Shown here: positions 8,319 through 16,948 of the stretch, one piece after another
Layout: each line of letters starts with the position of its first letter
Numbering within the stretch: the stretch's first letter is position 1
NCBI RefSeq assembly: GCF_025464955.1
Contig: NZ_JAODNM010000117.1
Span: 124,001-188,000, forward strand
From: Amycolatopsis sp.
GTDB lineage: Bacteria; Actinomycetota; Actinomycetes; Mycobacteriales; Pseudonocardiaceae
Length of the DNA: 64,000 nucleotides
Direction: 5' to 3'
Notes under the pieces: model-generated
The model's database searches: none
Told to the model about the DNA's origin: nothing
The model's input: the letters and a program-made list of their open reading frames with translations, nothing else
Program-made: the position numbers and the translations under genes

Positions 8319-8389
8319 GCAAGTCGCCGTCGAGTTGCGGTACTTAGCGTCCACAACTATCGCAACTCGACGGCGAGTTGCGATAGTTG
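8319..8389. repeat. Family A compound inverted repeat between convergent genes
   Basis: The unit GCAACTCGCCGTCGAGTTGC (one mismatch here, 8319-8338) is followed by a short spacer and its reverse complement. The right part forms a 16-base perfect stem, 8354-8369 with 8374-8389, around a 4-base loop. The whole arrangement, including the spacer, is repeated at 51970-52032. It lies between the plsC-like and serB-like stops, so it could end transcription from both sides. Confidence 0.9.
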
Positions 8390-8401
8390 GTGCAGCTGGG
8401 G

Positions 8402-9304
8402 TCAGCGGCGGCGGTGGGCGAGGGCGACGGCGATAGCGCCGGCCAGGGCTCCCGCGCCGAGGACTGTGGGCACGCCGATCTTCGCGGCCTTGCGGCCGGT
8501 GCGGAAGTCGCGCACCTCCCAGCCACGTGCCCTGGCGACGTCGCGCAGGCCCGAGTCCGGGTTGACGGCCACGGCTGTCCCGACCGCCGACAGCATCGGC
8601 ACGTCGTTCTGCGAGTCCGAATACGCCGTGCAGCGCTTGAGGTTGAGCCCTTCGCGGGAGGCGAGCGCGCGCACGGCGTGGGCCTTCGCGCGGCCGTGCA
8701 GCATGTCACCGACAAGACGTCCGGTGTACACGCCGTCGACATGTTCGGCGACCGTGCCGAGCGCGCCGGTCAGCCCGAGCCGCCGCGAGATGATCGCCGC
8801 CAGCTCGATCGGGGTCGCGGTGACGAGCCACACCCGCTGTCCGGCGTCGAGGTGCATCTGCGCGAGGGCGCGCGTGCCCGACCAGATCTTCTCGGCCATC
8901 AGCTCGTCGTAGATCTCTTCGCTGATCTCGGTGAGCTCCTTGACCGTGCGACCGGCCACAAAGGACAGTGCCTGCTCGCGTGAGGACCGCACGGTCTCCT
9001 TGTCCTCGCGGCCGCCGACCCGGAACTTGACCTGCTGCCAGGCGAACCCGACGAGATCGGCGCTGGTGAAGAACTTCCGCGCGGCCAGCCCGCGGGCGAA
9101 GTAGTAGATCGACGCGCCCATCATCATCGTGTTGTCCACGTCGAAGAAGGCGGCGGCCGTCAGGTCCGGCGGGGCCGGGGGTGCCGGCGGCTCGTTCGAC
9201 GCGGCGATCTCCATCGCCACGGCCGCCTCGGCCGACGCTTCGCCGGCCAGCTCAGCGAGCCGCTCGAGCTCCTGGCTCTTATCCCTGCCGCGCCACGATG
9301 CCAC
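8402..9304 (-). CDS. HAD-IB family phosphatase (SerB1-like, Rv0505c place)
   Basis: A 300-residue HAD hydrolase. Motif I is FFDVDNTMM (nucleophile and acid/base Asp), motif [10 protein letters not shown], motif [16 protein letters not shown] cap domain of about 100 residues sits between motifs I and II, as in the phosphoserine phosphatase-like IB group. The C-terminus is a hydrophobic Ala-rich segment ending HRRR, a possible membrane tail. GGAGG eight bases before GTG 9304 favours that start over GTG 9310. Phosphoserine is one candidate substrate; many relatives have others. Confidence 0.85.
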   Translation of the reverse strand: MASWRGRDKSQELERLAELAGEASAEAAVAMEIAASNEPPAPPAPPDLTAAAFFDVDNTMMMGASIYYFARGLAARKFFTSADLVGFAWQQVKFRVGGREDKETVRSSREQALSFVAGRTVKELTEISEEIYDELMAEKIWSGTRALAQMHLDAGQRVWLVTATPIELAAIISRRLGLTGALGTVAEHVDGVYTGRLVGDMLHGRAKAHAVRALASREGLNLKRCTAYSDSQNDVPMLSAVGTAVAVNPDSGLRDVARARGWEVRDFRTGRKAAKIGVPTVLGAGALAGAIAVALAHRRR

Positions 9305-9435
9305 GCACACCGCCTCCAGGTTGGACTAGTCGACCCGGCGGCCCGGACGGGCCGGGTACTTGTGCACAGACTAGCGACAGCGCGTGGCCGATGTCCTACG
9401 GCTCGCTGGCGTGCACGCGACCGACACCGACCTGG

Positions 9436-10572
9436 TCAACCGATCACGATCGGCGGCAGGCCGGGAAGCAGCGGCGGCAGCGAGATCAGCGGCGGACGCG
9501 GCGACGTCGTCGGCGGGCGGGGGTTGATCGGCGGCAGGATCGGCGGCGCGATCACCGGCGGCGGCTGCGAGCCGCCCGAGGTCGCCGTGGGCAGCGGCGG
9601 TGTCGCCAGTGCGGTCTCCGTCCGGGAGAGCACCGACGTCGTCTGTGAGCCCACGACGGGGTCGGGCGGGGGCACGACCGTGCCACCCGTCGGCGGCCCG
9701 GTCGTCGGGCTACCGCCTGCCGACGTCGTCGCCGGGGCGTCGCAGGCGCCCTGCGCGGGGATGGCGCCCAGTTGGTCGGTGAGGCCCGACGTGATCTGGT
9801 AGCACCCGAGGCGCGCGGCCAGCGACGCCGCGCGTTCGGTGATCTTGCCGAGCAGCGACCGCGTCTGCGCGAACTGCGCGGCGGCGGCAGGTGGGATGGC
9901 CGCCTGTTCGGCGTCGAGCTTGGTGGACTGCTGGGCGGCCCAGGTGCGCAGCTCGGTCAGCTGCTGATCACCGCCGTTCGCGGTCGCCACCGAGGTGAGC
10001 TGAGCGACACCGGAGCTGACGTCGCTGTCGAAGTCGGCAAGCCCGGTCACGTAGGCGGCGCTACCGGCGTCGTTCTTCGACAGCTGGGCGAGCTCCTCGA
10101 TCCGGTTCGTCGCGAACTCGAGGTACTTCTCGCCCTTCGCCTGCTGCCCGAACGTCAGGCCCAGCTCGGCCGACTCGCCGGCGCGCTTGACGCCGTACAG
10201 CGCGTCTCCCGGCAGGGCGTTCTTGGACAGCAGCAGGCTCAGCCCGCCGAGGACGAGCAGCGCGGCGACCGCCGCGACCAGCGTGCCGACCAGGATCGGG
10301 TGCTTGCGGCGAAGCGGACTGGGCTTGTCATCGTTGTCAATGTTCTCATCACGCTCTTCATCCGCCGGAGCGAGCCTTTCGAAGATGTCCGCGTGGATCC
10401 GTCGGCGGGTTTCGGCGTCCGGCGCCCCGGCTTCGCCGAGCGCGCGGAGGTGGTCGAGCAGGGCAAGTTCGGTCGCGAACTCGGCGGACTCCCCGCCGGA
10501 TCGGTCGTCGACGGCCTGCGCGAAGCGGTCGCTTTCCGCCCGCTCGCGCGAGAACCACCTGGGCACGCCCAC
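9436..10572 (-). CDS. DUF5667 membrane protein, probable anti-sigma factor (RsbN-like position)
   Basis: A 378-residue single-span protein. Residues 1-95 are a charged cytoplasmic part, then one membrane helix (HPILVGTLVAAVAALLVLGG), an extracytoplasmic DUF5667-type region starting ALPGDALYGVKRAGE, and a Pro/Thr-rich tail of about 110 residues ending PGLPPIVIG. The start GTG 10572 has GGAG seven bases upstream. The frame stays open further up, but that part runs into the intergenic region. The place directly after a BldN-type sigma gene is that of the Streptomyces anti-sigma RsbN. The anti-sigma role is inferred from position and topology. Confidence 0.75.
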   Translation of the reverse strand: MGVPRWFSRERAESDRFAQAVDDRSGGESAEFATELALLDHLRALGEAGAPDAETRRRIHADIFERLAPADEERDENIDNDDKPSPLRRKHPILVGTLVAAVAALLVLGGLSLLLSKNALPGDALYGVKRAGESAELGLTFGQQAKGEKYLEFATNRIEELAQLSKNDAGSAAYVTGLADFDSDVSSGVAQLTSVATANGGDQQLTELRTWAAQQSTKLDAEQAAIPPAAAAQFAQTRSLLGKITERAASLAARLGCYQITSGLTDQLGAIPAQGACDAPATTSAGGSPTTGPPTGGTVVPPPDPVVGSQTTSVLSRTETALATPPLPTATSGGSQPPPVIAPPILPPINPRPPTTSPRPPLISLPPLLPGLPPIVIG

Positions 10573-10696
10573 GGTCCGGCTCCGTCTCCCTGTGCACGAC
10601 CGCCAACTTGACCGGTCTAGGGGGAAAACGATCCGGCGGCCCCGATGGTTACGGATTCGGGCCAGTCCGACCGGAAAGGGACAGAAATTGTGCCGC

Positions 10697-11407
10697 TCAG
10701 CGCAACCCGGTGGGCAGAAGTTGCGCCAATCGGCGTACGGCCCGGTGCTGGAGGGCCTTGATGGCGCCTTCATTGCGTTTCATGATCACGGCGGTCTCGG
10801 CCACGGACAGGCCCTGCATGAACCGCAGGACGATGCATTCCCGCTGGTCCTCGCCCAGTTCGGCGACGCACCGAAGCAGTTCGGCGCGGGTGGCGCGGTT
10901 GATCACCTGCTGCTCCGGGCCGGTCTGGGTCTGGGTGCCGATCCCGGACAGCGGGACCGCGCCCGGCTCGGTGACCTCGTCGGTGACGACCTCGAGCCGA
11001 AACCGGCTGGACTTCACGTGGTCGAGGATGAGGTTGCGGGCGATCGTGACGAACCACGCGCCGACGTCGCGGCCCTGGTAGCTCACCGACGTGATGCGAC
11101 GCAGCGCGCGCAGGAAGGTCTCGCTGGTGACGTCTTCGGCTAGGTCGCGGTCACCGAGCCGGAACAGGACGTAGCGGTAGACGACGTCGACATAGCGGTC
11201 GTAGAGGAGTCCGAACGCCGACGAGTCGCCTTCCTGGGCGGCGCGGACCAGGTCCCAGCCCTCGGCCTTGGCCACTTCGGCGCGATCGGTGTCGTCTTTG
11301 GTGGGGTTCCGCCTGCTCGACGGGGCCGGCCGCGCCGACGCGCGGCGGATGATGTGTCCGGCGGCCATGATCGCCGGGCCGCGGGTCGCGGCGAATTGCA
11401 GGCTCAT
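10697..11407 (-). CDS. bldN: ECF sigma factor, BldN type
   Basis: A 236-residue sigma factor. Region 2 is LLYDRYVDVVYRYVLFRLGD with DLAEDVTSETFLRALR. Region 4 is LGEDQRECIVLRFMQGLSVA with the HTH SVAETAVIMKRNEGAIKALQ. The N-terminal extension of about 55 residues before region 2 recalls the pro-sequence of Streptomyces BldN, which is longer. ATG 11407 has GGAGGTG eight bases upstream. The neighbourhood (DUF5667 partner, glutaredoxin, rex, hemACD) is that of bldN in Streptomyces, where it controls aerial-surface proteins. The symbol rests on synteny and family. Confidence 0.8.
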   Translation of the reverse strand: MSLQFAATRGPAIMAAGHIIRRASARPAPSSRRNPTKDDTDRAEVAKAEGWDLVRAAQEGDSSAFGLLYDRYVDVVYRYVLFRLGDRDLAEDVTSETFLRALRRITSVSYQGRDVGAWFVTIARNLILDHVKSSRFRLEVVTDEVTEPGAVPLSGIGTQTQTGPEQQVINRATRAELLRCVAELGEDQRECIVLRFMQGLSVAETAVIMKRNEGAIKALQHRAVRRLAQLLPTGLR

Positions 11408-11691
11408 CGTGTGGCACCTCCGACGGGCCCGCCCAGTTCGTCGCCCCCGATGACCATCCCGGACAGGGAGTCTTGACCTGCGCGAACCATTTCGTCAACA
11501 GCAAGCCAGTTCGTCACAGCGACTCCCTTGTCAGATTCCCCGAGTGATCAACACCACTCGTGGACGACCAGCAGCATACGTGTTGTTACCGCGAAGTAGG
11601 TAGAGGTGTCCCGGTTAACGGGAGTGCGACGGGCCATCTCCATCCCCATGACGGGGGAGTGAGATGACAAACTGGCAACAGCAAGCGACCG

Positions 11692-13239
11692 GTGACTCTC
11701 GAGCAGAGACAGGGGCTGGATTTGAGCGACGGGCACGCCAACGAACCGACCGACGGCAGTGTGGCCGCCCTGCTGTCGGCCGCCGCCCGTGCCTGGCCTG
11801 ATTCCGACGCGCTGGTGGAAGCCGCGTCCGGCGCCAGCCTGACGTGGGCGCAGTTCGACGCCGCCGCGTATGGCCTGGCCAGCCGGTTGCTCGAGGCCGG
11901 AGTCGAACCGGGCGACCGCGTCGCGGTGCGGCTGCCGACGTCGCCGGACTTCGCGGTGACGCTGTTCGGTGTGATGCGGGCCGGCGGGATCGCGGTGCCG
12001 ATCTCGCCGCAGTCGCCTGGGCCGGAGCTCCACGAACTGCTCGAACACAGCGGCGCTCGACTCGTCGTCGAGCGGGAACCGTCCGCGGACCTGCCCGCCA
12101 ATGTGACATCTGTCGCACCAAGTGTCTCGCCGGGCGAACCCGTCGACGTCGGCCGCGGCGGAGAAGACATCGCGGTCATCTCGTACACGTCCGGTACCAC
12201 CGGCCCGCCGCGCGGCGTGATGCTCTCGCACCGCGCGCTGCTCGCGAACATTCGGCAGCTGAGCGAAATCAAGCCGCCGGTGCTGGAGCGGTCCGACCGC
12301 GTCCTGATCACGATCCCGCTCTTCCACGTCTACGGGCTCGGCCCCGGGCTCCTGCAGTCCACCGCGCTGGGCGCGATGATCGTGCTCGCCGAACGTTTCG
12401 ACGCGCAGCGCGCGCTGGAGGCCTGCGCGAAGTACCGCGTGACGTCGATCGCCGGCGTGCCCGCGATGTACGCCGAGTTCGCGGCGCTGCCCGCCCAGGA
12501 GCTCGGCGCCGGTCTGTCGAGCATCCGGCGGCTGACCTCCGGCGCGGCCCCGCTGCACCCGAAGGTGCTTGCCGCGATCCGTGAGGCCACCGGGCTCGGG
12601 GTGTTCGAGGGTTATGGCCTGACCGAGTGCGCGCCCGTGGTCACCACGACGATGGTGACCGGCTACCCCAAGCCGGGCTCGGTCGGCAGCCCGCTGCCCG
12701 GCGTCGAGGTGCGGCTGGTGGACAGCGACGGCCTCGCGGCCCCGGTCGAACTCGACCCCACCGACCTCGACGACATGTTCGAGGAGGAACACGGCGGCAC
12801 CGGCCTGGTCTCGATCCGCGGGGACAACCTGTTCTCCGGTTACTGGCCCGACGGCGCGCACGGTCCGGACGCCGAGGGCTGGTTCCGCACCGGTGACGTC
12901 GGCTACCTCGACGTCGACGGGGACCTGCACCTGGTCGACCGCGCGAACGACCTGATCATCGTGAACGGCTTCAACGTCTTCCCGCACGAGGTCGAGAACG
13001 TCATCGGCCTGCTGCCAGAGGTCGCCGAGGCGGCTGTCGTCGGCGTGGTCGACGAGCGCAGCGGTGAGGCCGTGAAGGCTGTCGTGGTTCCGGTCGTCGG
13101 CGCCTCGCTGTCCGAGCAGCAGGTCGTCGAGCACTGCGCGGCCCGCTTGGCCGGCTACAAGGTGCCGCAGACTGTCGAGTTCGCCGAGTCGCTGCCGCAT
13201 TCGGCCACAGGCAAGCTCCGCCGGCTCAGGCTGCGCTGA
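11692..13239 (+). CDS. Acyl-CoA synthetase (AMP-binding)
   Basis: A 515-residue ANL-superfamily ligase that activates a carboxylate as acyl-AMP and then the CoA thioester. The phosphate loop is ISYTSGTTGPPRGVMLSHRA; the A5 motif EGYGLTECAPVV; A7 GWFRTGDVGYLD; A8 NGFNVFPHEVE; and the C-terminal lysine loop ATGKLRRLRL. Full family length. Start GTG 11692 is uncertain. TTG 11719 has AGGGG upstream and would remove nine residues. It faces away from the sigma gene. Substrate not deducible. Confidence 0.88.
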   Translation: MTLEQRQGLDLSDGHANEPTDGSVAALLSAAARAWPDSDALVEAASGASLTWAQFDAAAYGLASRLLEAGVEPGDRVAVRLPTSPDFAVTLFGVMRAGGIAVPISPQSPGPELHELLEHSGARLVVEREPSADLPANVTSVAPSVSPGEPVDVGRGGEDIAVISYTSGTTGPPRGVMLSHRALLANIRQLSEIKPPVLERSDRVLITIPLFHVYGLGPGLLQSTALGAMIVLAERFDAQRALEACAKYRVTSIAGVPAMYAEFAALPAQELGAGLSSIRRLTSGAAPLHPKVLAAIREATGLGVFEGYGLTECAPVVTTTMVTGYPKPGSVGSPLPGVEVRLVDSDGLAAPVELDPTDLDDMFEEEHGGTGLVSIRGDNLFSGYWPDGAHGPDAEGWFRTGDVGYLDVDGDLHLVDRANDLIIVNGFNVFPHEVENVIGLLPEVAEAAVVGVVDERSGEAVKAVVVPVVGASLSEQQVVEHCAARLAGYKVPQTVEFAESLPHSATGKLRRLRLR

Positions 13240-13251
13240 CAGGCGGTTCGT

Positions 13252-13773
13252 TCATGGTTGCGGTTTGTTGGAGAACGCGGTCCAGAGATCGACGGCCTGT
13301 TCGAGATCGAGCGCGGCGACCTTCTCCGGAGGAATGTCCGCGGTATGGATGAGCCGCTGAGCAAGCCAATCGGGAACGGGCTCGGCGCGCGGCTCCTCCT
13401 CGACGGTCACCCGCCCCGCCAGCCGGCCCAACCTGTCGATCACGTCGGCGAGACGCTGGAGGGCGGGGTTGTGGGCGACCGCGTCCGCTGCCCGCGACGT
13501 CGCCTCCGCGTAGACCTGGGCGTCCGACCTGGCCCCGACGCACCAGACCTCGCAGATCTCGACCGAACCGTGCTCGGTGAGGCGGTAGACGACACGCCAG
13601 TGGTTGCGACCGACCACCAGTTTGCGAAAACCGGTGAGCTTCCCGCCCAGCGGGTAGCCGGCCTCCGGATCGTCGAGCAGGATCAGGATCTTCTTCAGGA
13701 CCTTGGGTACGACGTCCGGCCCGAGCCTGCGCAGGTCGTCGACGGCCGCGTCGGTGAAAGCGATCTCCGTCAT
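13252..13773 (-). CDS. RelE/ParE-family toxin with a long C-terminal extension
   Basis: A 173-residue protein. Residues 1-95 or so match the RelE/ParE fold: AVDDLRRLGPDVVPKVLKKI helix, PLGGKLTGFRKLVVGRNHWR, VVYRLTEHGSVEICEVWCVG. RelE toxins of this type are mRNA-cleaving or gyrase-poisoning and usually 85-100 residues long. Residues 96-173 are extra: two predicted helical stretches (LQRLADVIDRLGRLAGRV; WLAQRLIHTADIPPEKVAAL) joined by an acidic linker. The antitoxin gene lies three bases upstream on the same strand. The extension's role is unknown. Confidence 0.8.
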   Translation of the reverse strand: MTEIAFTDAAVDDLRRLGPDVVPKVLKKILILLDDPEAGYPLGGKLTGFRKLVVGRNHWRVVYRLTEHGSVEICEVWCVGARSDAQVYAEATSRAADAVAHNPALQRLADVIDRLGRLAGRVTVEEEPRAEPVPDWLAQRLIHTADIPPEKVAALDLEQAVDLWTAFSNKPQP

Positions 13774-13776
13774 CTT

Positions 13777-14085
13777 CTATTCGTCGTCCTCGATGGCGGC
13801 GACCGACTCTCGTGTGTGCCCGAAGGCGGTCAGGACGTCGTCGAAGGAAGTGCGCCGCCCGGTGTCGGTGGCCGAACGAGCGAGCACGAGCGCCAAATCC
13901 CGGAGATCGTCGGCAGCCTCTTCGATCTCGGTCAGGCGTCGAACGCCGACTACGGCGGCCACCGGGAGATGGTGTCGAGTGACTACGAGATCTTCGCCGT
14001 GCTCGGCGTCGGAGACCAGGCCAGCCACGCCGCGCTTGGTCGCCTCCGTGACCGTCAGTTCGTGAACGTCCCGAAAAACTGCCAT
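13777..14085 (-). CDS. Phd/YefM-type antitoxin
   Basis: A 102-residue protein whose N-terminal 55 residues fit the Phd/YefM DNA-binding fold (VTEATKRGVAGLVSDAEHGE, DLVVTRHHLPVAAVVGV). The C-terminal half is acidic and should wrap the toxin. It is the first gene of the pair, as usual for this class, and probably represses its own promoter. Start ATG 14085. A CTGTACAG palindrome at 14093-14100, eight bases upstream, is a candidate operator. Confidence 0.8.
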   Translation of the reverse strand: MAVFRDVHELTVTEATKRGVAGLVSDAEHGEDLVVTRHHLPVAAVVGVRRLTEIEEAADDLRDLALVLARSATDTGRRTSFDDVLTAFGHTRESVAAIEDDE

Positions 14086-14092
14086 GGCAAAA

Positions 14093-14100
14093 CTGTACAG
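14093..14100. promoter_or_regulatory. Candidate operator of the toxin-antitoxin pair
   Basis: CTGTACAG is a perfect 8-base palindrome just before the antitoxin ATG, in the 71-base divergent gap shared with the glutaredoxin gene. Type II antitoxins normally bind such sites. Short, so weak evidence. Confidence 0.35.
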
Positions 14101-14156
14101 AATTATGCTCAGATTTTCCAGCTGCGCGGCTCCGGCTGTGCTGAGAGGATCGTTCC

Positions 14157-14399
14157 ATGTCGCACCAGGTGACCGTGATGACCCGGCAGGGCTGCTCGGG
14201 TTGTGTGAAGGCGGAGCAAGACGTCGAGCGCATCTGCGCCGAACTAGGGGTGGAGTGGACCACCGCCGACGTCGACAGCGACCCGGAGTGGCGCGGCGAG
14301 TACGGCGACCGCGTGCCGGTGATCCTCATCGACGGGGACGAGCACGGGTACTGGTCGGTCGAAGAGGACAGATTCCGCAAGGCGCTCGCCGACGCCTGA
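14157..14399 (+). CDS. Glutaredoxin-family protein (Rv0508-like)
   Basis: An 80-residue thioredoxin-fold protein with the redox pair in TRQGCSGCVKAEQD and the cis-Pro loop DRVPVILIDG. This compact form is conserved upstream of hemA in mycobacteria (Rv0508) and streptomycetes. Expected to be a cytoplasmic thiol-disulfide protein; the partner thiol (mycothiol or thioredoxin system) cannot be read. Start ATG 14157. Confidence 0.85.
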   Translation: MSHQVTVMTRQGCSGCVKAEQDVERICAELGVEWTTADVDSDPEWRGEYGDRVPVILIDGDEHGYWSVEEDRFRKALADA

Positions 14400-14494
14400 A
14401 TCGACTGTGCTCGGCAACACAACTGGGTGAGCCGTAAGGCACTCGTAAGGGTCAACCGCCAATCGGTGGAGGCTTTCGCTCCGAAGATAGGAGT

Positions 14495-16081
14495 GTGACC
14501 ACCGAAGTGAAAGACCTTCCGCCGAGCAAGCCCGCCGCGGCCCCCCGGCTGCCGAAACTGCTCGCGGCCCTGATCGGCATCACCGCGCTCGCCGCGGCGC
14601 TGGCCGCCGGCCAACTGGTCGCCGGGTTCGTCGGCATCAACGCGTCGCCGTTCATCGCCGTGGCGAACACGGTCATCGACAAGAGCCCCCTGGGCCTGGT
14701 GAAGTTCGCCGAGCAGACGCTGGGCAGCAACGACAAGCTGTACCTCAAGATCGGCATGGCCGTGGTGATCGTCCTCATCGCCGCGGTTGCCGGCCTGCTG
14801 TCGCGGCGGAAACCGCTGATCGGCCAGATCGTCTTCGCGGTGTTCGGCGTACTCGGTGTGCTGGCCGTGTACAACCGCTCGGACCTGGGTCAGGTCGGCG
14901 TGCTCGCGCCGGTGGTCTGCCTGGTCGTCGGGGTGCTGGTCTTCAACTGGCTCTTCCGGATGCTGCTGCCGGAGTCGTTCAAGGCCTCGGTGGCTCCCGG
15001 TTCCTCCGAAGACCCGAACCGCCGCAAGTTCCTGCTCACCAGTGCCGGTGTGCTCGCGGGGTCCGCGGTGGCCGGGGTCGCCGGCCAGCTCATCGGCAAC
15101 AGCAAGAACGCGGAAGGCTCACGGGCCGCCGTCGGCAAGCTCGTGCCCGCGCGCACGGCACCGGCCATTCCCGCCGACGCCGACTTCGCGAAGCTCGGCA
15201 CCCCGCCGTTCATCACCCCGGCGGCCGACTTCTACCGCGTCGACACCGCGTTCGTCATTCCTCAGGTCCGCACTGAGGACTGGAGCCTGAAGATCCACGG
15301 GATGGTCGACCGGGAAGTCACCTTCAACTACTCGGACATCCGGAACCGGCCGCTCGTCGAGCGCACGGTGACGCTGACCTGCGTATCCAACGAGGTCGGC
15401 GGGCCGTACACCTCGACGGCCAGCTTCGTCGGCGTCGACCTGGCGGACCTCCTGAACGAGGCCGGCGTCAAAGCCGGTGCCGAGCAGCTGTTCGCCACCA
15501 GCGTCGACGGGTGGAACGCCGGGAGCCCGATCGAAGCGGTGCTGGACCCCAAGCGCGGCGCGATGCTCGCGATCGGCGCCAACGGCGACCCGCTGCCCAT
15601 CGAGCACGGCTTCCCGGCGCGGATCGTGATCCCCGGGCTCTATGGGTACGTGTCGGCGACGAAGTGGGTCACCGACCTCAACGTGACGACCTGGCAGGCC
15701 AACCAGGCGTACTGGCTCAAGCGCGGCTGGAGCGAGCAAGGTCCGATCAAGACCGAGTCGCGGATCGACAGTCCGAGCGGGTTCGCGAACGTCTCCCACG
15801 GCAAGGTGCGGGTCGCTGGCACGGCGTGGGCGCAGCACACTGGAATCGCCAAGGTCGAGGTGCGGGTGGACCAGGGGCCCTGGCAGACGGCGACGCTGTC
15901 GGCCGAGGTCAACAAGGACACCTGGCGCATGTGGTGGACCGAGGTGGACGTGCCCACCGGGACGCACCAGGTCTTCGTCCGCGCGACCGATCAGTCCGGC
16001 TACACGCAGACCTCGGATCGTGCCGGAACCGTCCCGAACGGCGCCACCGGCTGGCATTCCGTCACGCTCACCAGTGCGTGA
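14495..16081 (+). CDS. Polytopic sulfite-oxidase-like molybdopterin oxidoreductase with internal Tat motif
   Basis: A 528-residue protein. Four hydrophobic segments (about residues 25-50, 85-105, 108-125, 135-150) are followed by PNRRKFLLTSAGVLAGSAVA, a twin-arginine motif plus a weak fifth helix. Then comes an extracytoplasmic oxidoreductase domain (DWSLKIHGMVDREV; the cofactor-cysteine block TLTCVSNEVGGPY; a C-terminal dimerisation-like domain from about 430). This matches the actinobacterial proteins whose first helices use Sec while the last helix and cofactor-loaded domain use Tat. Start GTG 14495 is uncertain because its AGGAG lies too close. Electron donor/acceptor unknown. Confidence 0.88.
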   Translation: MTTEVKDLPPSKPAAAPRLPKLLAALIGITALAAALAAGQLVAGFVGINASPFIAVANTVIDKSPLGLVKFAEQTLGSNDKLYLKIGMAVVIVLIAAVAGLLSRRKPLIGQIVFAVFGVLGVLAVYNRSDLGQVGVLAPVVCLVVGVLVFNWLFRMLLPESFKASVAPGSSEDPNRRKFLLTSAGVLAGSAVAGVAGQLIGNSKNAEGSRAAVGKLVPARTAPAIPADADFAKLGTPPFITPAADFYRVDTAFVIPQVRTEDWSLKIHGMVDREVTFNYSDIRNRPLVERTVTLTCVSNEVGGPYTSTASFVGVDLADLLNEAGVKAGAEQLFATSVDGWNAGSPIEAVLDPKRGAMLAIGANGDPLPIEHGFPARIVIPGLYGYVSATKWVTDLNVTTWQANQAYWLKRGWSEQGPIKTESRIDSPSGFANVSHGKVRVAGTAWAQHTGIAKVEVRVDQGPWQTATLSAEVNKDTWRMWWTEVDVPTGTHQVFVRATDQSGYTQTSDRAGTVPNGATGWHSVTLTSA

Positions 16082-16217
16082 CCTGCGGTTCAGGCGATCT
16101 TGAAAACATTCTTCGAATAACTCGTCCGAGTGGCAATCCGCTTCCGGTTCGGCGGCGAATAACCCATGACAAGCGAGTTTTCCGGGCGTCGTCCCGAATT
16201 CGAAGGAGTGGTTTTCA

Positions 16218-16892
16218 GTGAAGAACATTCGAGGCGTCGCCGGAATCGGAATCGCGGCTGTCGCGGTATTGGCTCTCGCGGCTTGCAGCAGCAATGACAC
16301 GCCCGCTGCCAGCTCGAGCAGCCCTGCCCCGGCTCCCGCGCCGGCCAGCTCTTCCTCGGCCGCCACGTCAGCCGGCGACGGTGTCACCACCAACGCCGAC
16401 GTGTTCGGCCCGGCTTGTTCCGGTCTTCCCCAGGGCGACGCCCCGGGTGGCCTGAACGCCATGGGCTCCCAGCCCGTCGCCTCCGCCGCGTCGACGAACC
16501 CGCTGCTCAAGACCCTGGTCGCGGCCGTCCAGGCGACGAACCTGGTCGACCCGCTGAACAGTGCGCCGTCCATCACGGTGTTCGCCCCGGCCGACGCGGC
16601 CTTCACCGCCCTCGGCGCCGACAAGGTCGCCGCGCTGGTCAAGGACCCGGCCACGCTGGCCCCGATCCTCAAGTACCACGTCGTCCCGACGCGCTATGAC
16701 GCCAAGGGTCTCATCGCGGCCGGCAGCGTCCCGACCCTTGACGGCGACACCGCCGGCACGCTGAAGATCGGTGGCACCGCGGACGCCCCGACCGTCAACG
16801 GAAACCCGGTCCTCTGCGGCAACATCCCCACCAAGAACGCGACCGTCTTCGTTATCGGCAAGGTACTGACCCCCGGCACCAACAAATCCTGA
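16218..16892 (+). CDS. Fasciclin-domain lipoprotein (MPT70/MPT83-like)
   Basis: A 224-residue secreted lipoprotein. The signal peptide ends in the lipobox LALAAC (Cys about residue 23), followed by a Ser/Pro/Ala linker. The FAS1 domain covers roughly residues 85-220: NPLLKTLVAAVQATNLVD, ITVFAPADAAFTALG, ILKYHVVPTRYD. GTG 16218 has GAAGGAG upstream. MPT83/MPT70 homologues are surface adhesin-like proteins. The pairing with a membrane molybdoenzyme gene suggests shared envelope expression, but no biochemical link can be read. Confidence 0.9.
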   Translation: MKNIRGVAGIGIAAVAVLALAACSSNDTPAASSSSPAPAPAPASSSSAATSAGDGVTTNADVFGPACSGLPQGDAPGGLNAMGSQPVASAASTNPLLKTLVAAVQATNLVDPLNSAPSITVFAPADAAFTALGADKVAALVKDPATLAPILKYHVVPTRYDAKGLIAAGSVPTLDGDTAGTLKIGGTADAPTVNGNPVLCGNIPTKNATVFVIGKVLTPGTNKS

Positions 16893-16917
16893 TTCTGCAC
16901 CCGAACAATTCGCGAAC

Positions 16918-16948
16918 CGCCCGGACGCAACCGCGTTCCGGGCGTTTT
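16918..16948 (+). terminator. Intrinsic terminator after the fasciclin gene
   Basis: CGCCCGGA (16918-16925) pairs with TCCGGGCG (16937-16944) around an 11-base loop and is followed by TTTT. It closes the molybdoenzyme-fasciclin unit before rex. Confidence 0.7.

Noticed and set aside
11609-11625. CCCGGTTAACGGG palindrome before the acyl-CoA ligase as operator
   Set aside because: Imperfect and without a second copy or a linked regulator.
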